In this document: positions 57,429 to 64,000 of the stretch, in pieces
How the letters are laid out: every line of letters begins with the position of its first letter
How positions within the stretch are numbered: position 1 is the first letter of the stretch
The notes under the pieces: model-generated
The model's database searches: none
What the model was told of the DNA's origin: nothing
Seen by the model: only the letters and a program-made list of their open reading frames with translations
Assembly: GCA_033063855.1 (NCBI GenBank)
Contig: CP093829.1
Coordinates: 20,801,537 to 20,865,536 of the forward strand
Length of the DNA stretch: 64,000 nt
DNA from: Smittia aterrima
Lineage: Eukaryota > Arthropoda > Insecta > Diptera > Chironomidae
Direction: 5' to 3'
Position numbers and translations under genes: made by a program

Positions 57429-60400
57429 ATGAACTCTTCGGGTGACTCTACACAGAAGATTAAGGTTAATCAAAACATTCAAGTCTACGTTCGCGTCAGG
57501 TAACGTCGATTTCACTGGAAAAACATCAAAAACTTTATTCTCCATATTTTTCTTAAGGCCGACTAACAATCGAGAAAAATTAATCAGATCCAACGAAGTT
57601 GTAGAAGTTCAGGGTTGTCGGGATGTCATTGCAAAGCAGATGCTTGATTCTCGTACGACGAAAAAGTTTTCTTTCGATCGAGCTTTTGGAATGGACTCTC
57701 AACAAGTAAATATCAAATCAACTGGATCTTTTATGAAATAGTAATAATTATCAATTTCAGCACGAAGTCTACGCCGCTGTTGTTTCACCGATGATTGATG
57801 AAGTCCTTGCTGGTTATAATTGTACAGTCTTTGCTTATGGGTAAGAATTATTATTTCTTTTATGAATCTTTATTAACGGATTTCGATTTATAGCCAAACC
57901 GGAACTGGCAAAACATACACAATGGTTGGTGAAGAGCAACCAACTTTGACATCAACCCAAGAAGACGCATCAAATGTTGGAATCATTCCACGAGCACTTA
58001 ACCATCTCTTTGATGAGCTGCGGATGATGGAAGTTGAGTTTGCCATGCGAGTTTCTTACTTAGAACTTTACAATGAGGAGCTCTGCGACTTGTTATCAAC
58101 CGACGACACTGCAAAGATCAGAATTTATGATGATGCGAGCAAGAAAGGATCGGTTATCGTTCAAGGCCTCGAAGAGATCCCCGTCCGTTGTAAAAGTGAT
58201 GTTTATCGTTTGTTAGCAAAGGGCCAGGAGAGACGTCGCACGGCATCAACGTTGATGAACGCGCAGAGTTCACGGTCTCACACTGTCTTCTCAATTCTGG
58301 TTCATATCAAAGAGAATGGCAACGATGGTGAGGAAATGTTGAAGATTGGAAAATTGAATCTTGTTGATCTTGCTGGAAGTGAGAACATATCGAAAGCTGG
58401 TAACGAGAAAGGAATTCGCACACGAGAATCTGTCAACATCAATCAATCTCTGCTAACTTTGGGTCGAGTTATAACTGCTTTGGTTGAGAGAACTCCACAC
58501 ATTCCATATCGCGAGTCGAAATTAACGAGATTGCTACAAGAGAGTCTTGGAGGTCGCACAAAGACTTCCATTATTGCTACCGTCAGTCCTGGACATAAGG
58601 ATCTCGAAGAAACTCTCAGCACTCTTGACTACGCCCATCGAGCAAAGCATATTCAAAACAAACCAGAGATCAATCAACGTCTCACAAAGAAAGTTGTTTT
58701 GAAGGAATACACAGAGGAAATCGACAAACTCAAGCGAGACTTGATTGCTGCTAGAGAGAAGAATGGAATTTACTTGGCAACCGACACATATCACGATATG
58801 CTGTATAAGATGGAAACTCAACAGAAAGAGCTTAACGAAAAAATTCATTTATTCAAGAATCTCAAGGAAGAGTTGACAGATAAAAATCGTGCATTTGACG
58901 AGTGTCAAAGGAATCTCGATGAAATTTCGACTAGTCTCATTCAGGAGCAAGGAAAAGTTCGTATTACTGAAGCTGAGCTGAAAACAACAAAACGAAACTT
59001 ACGTCGAACCGAACGTCATCACGAAGAGAGCAAACATATCATCGAATGTCAACAGAAAACGGAACAAGCTTTAACTGACCATGCTAAGCAATTGATTGGA
59101 GTCGCAGAAGAAGCCTCAGGTGATACGCAATCCTTGTTAGAATCGATCGATCGTCGTAGAAACGTCGAAGAAACTGCAGTGTCAGCAACTGATCTTTTGT
59201 TGAAGAATCTCTCTAACAACATGAACGATATGCGAAGTGACATGGAACATTTAGCAAAGAAACACAAGGAGAACACGAAACTTGTCGTAACTGATTTGGA
59301 TGAGAACACAAAATCAAATAAGCAATTCACTTCGAGCTTCAACAAAAGTTTGAAGGAGTTGAAAACTTTCCGTAACGACTCCGGTGATCACATTAAGAAA
59401 GTCGTCAGCGAATGGAAGACAAGTTATGAAAAATCTTCGCAGGATGACACAGACAAACTAAACATCTTTTTGAAAGCAATGGAACAACAGCAAACAACAT
59501 TTAACGACAAAGTAAGCGAGAAAATCCGTTCGATGGAGCAAGTTCTGCTTAAGAATTCTTCAGACAATGAATCGATGCGTGTCCAGTTACTCGAGAAAAT
59601 CAACTTCCAAAACGCAGAAATCAACAAATTCTGCAGCGAAATGAAAAACAAAATAGCTGAGCAATGTCGCAAGTTCTCGCAAGCTTCGGATCAGATGAAG
59701 AAACATTCTGAAGCCAAGAAAGCAAAACTTACCGAGATTAAGCGATTGCTTGCTGAAGTCGATGTCATCTCTGAGGAATGCTCTGGAATTCAGGAGAATT
59801 TGGATAACGGCAATGAACAATTCTTGAAATCAGAAACGAGCAACATTCAAAAGTTTAATGAAAAGAATTTAGTTTTTGTTAATGACAACGATAGCATCTT
59901 GAAGACTTTCAACGATGCAAACATGGAAATGAAAGAGAATGTCAACAAGAATTTTACTATCATCGACGAGAACATTAAGGAAAATGGAAGCAAAATGAAA
60001 GAAAACCTTTCAGAAGCTAACAACTTAGTAGCATCAATGAATTCTCAGCTTAAGACAAATTTGATTGCTGTTCAAGAGTCGGTTAGAGAAGAGATACAGA
60101 AAGCTACTCAAGTTGATGAAAAGAATATCGAATCCATTGCTGAAATGACTCAGAAAGAAAACGTAAGATCGTTGGTGAAGTGTCAAGAAGTTAAATCACT
60201 TGTCCAACAAACGCTTTCGTTGCTCGTTAACACTGCCGACACAAACATTTCCAACAATATCTCTAAAAGCAAAAGCGAAATCAAGCAATTCGAGGAAGAA
60301 GACATTCTCAAATACAAACCAACTGGCGAGACTCCAGCACGCAAGGAATACAAATTCAACAAAGATTTGGTTACAACATCGCCTCATGATCGTATTATAA

Positions 60401-60705
60401 AACGTTTGCGAATGGACAGAGGAGGATTAAATGATTCTCAGTTGGATTCATCGATTCTCGAAGTAAGTTCATAAAAATATTTTTGATTTTAATCGAAATT
60501 AACGAAACAAATTAATTATGTTCAACAGTCTGATGAAACAACAGAGTCGATTGATCATGTCATCGTCAACTCGACACCACTTCGTCCACAAAATATGTTA
60601 AACAACGATGTAAATGATATCAACAACGATAAGGACTTCAAGATTCTAGAGATTTCCAAAGTGTCAATTAACGAGAAGGAAAATCAAGTCACCGAAGAAA
60701 CTTAA
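57429..60705 (+). CDS. Klp61F: kinesin-5 (BimC/Eg5) bipolar spindle motor
   Basis: Plus-end-directed tetrameric motor that slides antiparallel microtubules to keep spindle poles apart. Five exons (57429-57499, 57558-57705, 57761-57840, 57894-60462, 60529-60705) encode 1014 residues. Motor domain, residues about 15-360: IQVYVRVRPTNNREK, P-loop GQTGTGKT (100-107), switch I NAQSSRSHTVF, switch II LVDLAGSE, and HIPYRESKLTRLLQESLGG. A neck and long coiled coil follow. Near 910 is a BimC box, TGETPARKEY, with a candidate Cdk1 site at Thr913. The C-terminal tail comes from a separate 59-codon exon; without splicing the frame would end at 60474. AATAAA at 60753. Confidence 0.97.
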
Positions 60706-61007
60706 AAACATTTTTTTATTAATTTTTGAGATTATAATTTTCACGTTTGCTAAATAAAATAAAATCACTTAACAGAAAAGTTTATTTATTTCAATTAGCT
60801 AACAGAAGGGAGAAAAGTTTTTCAAATTTATTTTAGCATAAAAGAGGCAGAAACCTGCTGCGTTCAGAAATTCAAACGAAGAGACAGTCAGACAAGGTTC
60901 GCATCTTGTAGTCACTTATTTTTCGATAAAAAATAGAAGTGAAGCTCGAAATAAGAATTTAATTTCTCGTTCATTCTCTATTTCGTCGTGAACTTTATTT
61001 CGTCGAC
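60706..61007. other. kinesin-5 3' UTR and cyclin T promoter/5' UTR
   Basis: A 302-bp tandem intergenic spacer. The kinesin polyadenylation signal is at 60753; the rest should hold the cyclin T promoter, with no motif assigned. Confidence 0.55.
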
Positions 61008-64000
61008 ATGAGTGACTCAAGGTGGTACTTCACAGAGGAGCAGCTTGCCAACTCACCGAGTCGGAAATGTGGAATAAACTCGGAACAAGAATTATCTTAC
61101 AGACAACGAGCAGCCAACCTAATTCAAGAAATGGGCCAAAGACTGCAAGTGTACGTGAATTTCCCGACTATTTCATTTCCTTTCAGTTATCTATGCAGTA
61201 ATTGATCAACTAATGGCATCTATGATGAATCTTTGCCGCTTGTTCGTGGATTTTAATTTTCACTATATTCATCGTGACTAGTTCAATCAACATTTATAGC
61301 GTGAAACTCGTAGATCCTTCTCAAACATCATAACGAGCGATAAACTGTGATAAGGATAAAGTGAAAACAAAACAACTTAAACGCTAATGCGCGAATAGAA
61401 ATCTGTTTTAAATATTCGCTGGTGACAATGATGATGAAATCGCCATATTGAAAATTACGAGCAGCATTTTTGTCTTGCTTAGATTTCATGAGAATCTTGA
61501 AACGTTATCAGTTGAAATATTTCTGAATGGAATATTTTTCTGTTTTAGATCACAACTATGCATCAACACAGGGATTGTTTATATGCATAGGTTTTATGCC
61601 TTTCACTCCTTCACTTTGTTTCATCGAAATGGAATAGCGGCTGCTGCATTCTTCCTTGCGGCTAAGGTGAGTCATCAGAAACTCGCAACATACTTCAGTC
61701 AGTTAATATCTTTTTCTTTTAAGGTGGAGGAACAACCGAGAAAGCTCGAGCATGTGATAAAAATCCTGAATATTTGCCTAGATAAGAGTGACAACACTCG
61801 CGAGAGTTACACGGAGCAGGCCCAGGAGCTAGTTTTTAATGAAAATGTTTTGTTGCAAACACTTGGATTCGATGTCGCTATCGATCACCCGTAAGTTACT
61901 TCATCTCTAATCAACATACAATTGCGACTCTAATCATAATTTATGTTCCCTTTTAGTCACACTCACGTTGTTCGTGCGTGTCAGCTTTTTAATATCGTGA
62001 CAGTTTCTAGAGAGTTAAGACAAACTTGTTATTTTATGGCATCAAATAGTTTACATCTTACGACAATGTGTCTCAAATATCGTCCGACAGTTGTAGCTGC
62101 ATTTTGTATTTACATCGCATGTAAATGGTCGCGCTGGGAGGTAATTTTCGCGAGCTCCTCTGAGGTTTTGCAAAATCTAAGGCTCGCTTTATTTGTAGAT
62201 TCCTGATTCGAGTGAAGGAAAAGCCTGGTACAGTTATGTCGATGAGAATGTGACGGTGGATAAATTGAAGCAACTGACTGATGAATATCTGCAAATTCTT
62301 GAAAGAAGTCCATCTAAGTTTAAGAGTAAAATGAAGGCAATCACTTCCAATGGCCAGACAGCAGTAAGTTCATTTAAATTCTTCATTTTAAAATGTTTCC
62401 TTTACATGAAATTATCATTTTAGCTTAATACTAATCCCTCGGTACATGGTCGCGACGATGTTCCGCTGGCTACGTCTTCCCATCATAAGAGCCAACATGA
62501 GAAACATCATCATCACCATCATAGTAGTCGAAATAGCTCAGGAAGCACAGCGAACAATGCAAGCCGAAAACAGCCTGCGGAAATGAACACAACAACCTCA
62601 TCGTTGCCTATGAAGCAATTGAATGTTACGCAACCGCCAGTTTCACTTTATAACAAGAATCCGCCAATGCCTCAAACAGGACCTTCGTCGTCATCATCAT
62701 CGAGTTCGTCGCAACGACAAAGACCGTCGGGTGGTCAGCAAATGCCTTATTCAGAAACAAATGCGAAGCCAAACACCAATGAAGATCGAACGCAGCATCG
62801 TCAGATTAATCAAGAGAATTCAAGTTTCAATATGTCGAATAAGCAATCTGATCATCATAGACAACAGCGAATTGGTTCGACGAGCCAACTTAGCAATTCA
62901 TCTCAACAACAGCCTCATAGTCAATCAAAACCTATGAACCACGATCAAAGACATTCACAATCACAAAGCTCGAAGCAGGGAATAAAGCAACAGACTCCAA
63001 GCATTTCCACTGGATCTGAGATTCCAAACCGAAGTAGTTCTTCATCGCACCAGCTTCAACAACAACAGCAACAACAACAAGCACACAAGAAACCTTCATG
63101 GCCTCCCCAGCAAACATCACACTCTAGTAATCTCCAGAAACCTTCACAAAGCCATGTTCAATCTTCCCACAGTCAACCAAATCTCAACAGTAGCAACCGC
63201 GCCAGTACCTCACAAACATTACCATCTTACTCCGAGTCGACCAAACAATCGTCTTCGCAGCAAATGCAGAATGATTATTGGTTCAACAACGATAAGCTTG
63301 GCGAGACAACGACAAAGGTTTTATCACCAATTCGTCCGGTGAAATCAATGTTTAGTCCAAGTCCTGAACATGATGCTTTTGACCGCAACAAAATTCTCAT
63401 GATGACTTCAAGCACTAAACGAACTGAGAGCCCAAAGAGTGACAAGCAGGATCGACAATCGTCAACGCCAAGCAAAAGGGAGAAGCGTTCAGAAACGTCG
63501 ACGACGCCGACTAGCCAAAAGTCTTCTCAACATGATCGTAAGCAAGCAAATCCGAAACTAGACAACACAAATGTGCCTCCACTTATATCCGACACTAAGA
63601 AGCGACCATTCTCAGCAGTCGATGATGGTGATTTCAATCGTGACATGAAAATGCGTAAAGTTGAACCTCCTAAATCAGATGCCGCTCATTTGTCTGGGCC
63701 TATGATGAAACAACCGATTGAGACCAATCCTGATATTGTCAAATCGTTACTGAAAGAATGTTACACGACAAGCAAGTTTGATTCGTTTGGAATGGACAGT
63801 CCATTAGACGTTATTGGAACTGACACAGTAAATACGCAACCGCTCATAGAATCGCTTAAATCAGAGCTAAACGATTCTCTCATGCCAAAACTCGAGCTAC
63901 GAGATAACGAATATGACGACGAACATCATAAGAAAAGCAAATCGAAAAAATCAAAGAAAGAAAAACATCATCATAAGAAGAAGAAAAGTCATAAATCTGA
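61008..64000 (+). CDS. CycT: cyclin T (P-TEFb regulatory subunit), 3' end beyond the window
   Basis: Regulatory partner of CDK9 in P-TEFb, which releases paused RNA polymerase II. Six exons seen: 61008-61150, 61549-61666, 61724-61890, 61957-62140, 62199-62363 and 62424 to the window edge, giving 784 codons and still open. The two cyclin folds span about residues 30-255: QRAANLIQEMGQRLQV, TGIVYMHRFYAFHSFT, FFLAAKVEEQPRKLEHVIK, QTLGFDVAIDHPHTHVV, CYFMASNSLHLTTMCLKY and YIACKWSRWEIPDSSEGKAW. The last visible exon is a long His/Ser/Gln-rich disordered tail with a His run, a Ser run, a Gln run and a Lys/His-rich end. Histidine-rich tails in cyclin T bind the polymerase CTD and drive condensates. 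Length so far is consistent with insect cyclin T (over 1000 residues). Confidence 0.96.

Noticed and set aside
60463..60474. Kinesin-5 ending at the in-frame TAA at 60472
   Set aside because: A standard donor (GTAAGT) lies at 60463 and an acceptor at 60528 continues the frame for 59 codons, so the shorter end is intron readthrough.
1..64000. CRISPR arrays, operons, bacterial features, viral integrations and tRNA genes
   Set aside because: The window is spliced animal DNA. No regularly spaced repeats, no tRNA cloverleaf and no viral protein similarity were seen by eye.

Overview
The window is AT-rich animal DNA whose genes have short spliced introns (mostly 50-90 nt). It reads as an insect, most likely a dipteran. 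The evidence is a ZAD-type zinc-finger protein (an arthropod family), dead ringer/retained-type ARID genes, a kinesin-5 and an NSD-type histone methyltransferase. Compact genes with very short introns would suit a midge-like (nematoceran) fly, but the exact taxon is inference. CDS coordinates come from hand splicing: each chain uses GT/AG boundaries, keeps frame through every junction and ends at a stop.

Left part (1-34 kb): a developmental-regulator landscape with few genes and much non-coding DNA. Two dead ringer (ARID3-type) paralogues lie in tandem on the minus strand. Copy A (1230-14634, 5' end not found) is long-intron and carries the ARID and REKLES domains. Copy B (30227-33786) is compact and complete and keeps the ARID, but has no REKLES. 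Four non-coding blocks of copy A's neighbourhood (3.8, 12.4, 15.1 and 17.7 kb) reappear in the same order and orientation at 22.5, 25.5, 26.4 and 27.8 kb, which points to an old segmental duplication. A perfect 533-bp inverted repeat (1-533 and 5153-5685) brackets the 3' exons of copy A. Short unexplained reading frames lie in the same desert (7.6, 16.7, 24.6-25.4 and 29.6 kb).

Middle (35.5-40 kb): two tandem F-box paralogues (minus strand) in units of about 2 kb, plus a third partial unit. A roughly 90-104 bp block sits at the 3' edge of each unit. It recurs inverted at 21.15 kb, where the full 104 bp match the third copy at 103 of 104 positions.

Right part (40-64 kb): dense housekeeping genes, mostly in head-to-head pairs with 200-285 bp between start codons: SLX1 nuclease / class II CPD photolyase; LRSAM1-type ubiquitin ligase / ZAD zinc finger; rhodanese / methionine aminopeptidase 1; NSD histone methyltransferase / carnosine N-methyltransferase; KANSL2 (NSL2) / kinesin-5. 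A thioredoxin-like membrane protein follows the aminopeptidase. A cyclin T gene (P-TEFb subunit) runs off the right edge. The themes are DNA repair, chromatin and transcription, and cell division. Two shared promoters carry perfect TTTCGCGC E2F-type sites.
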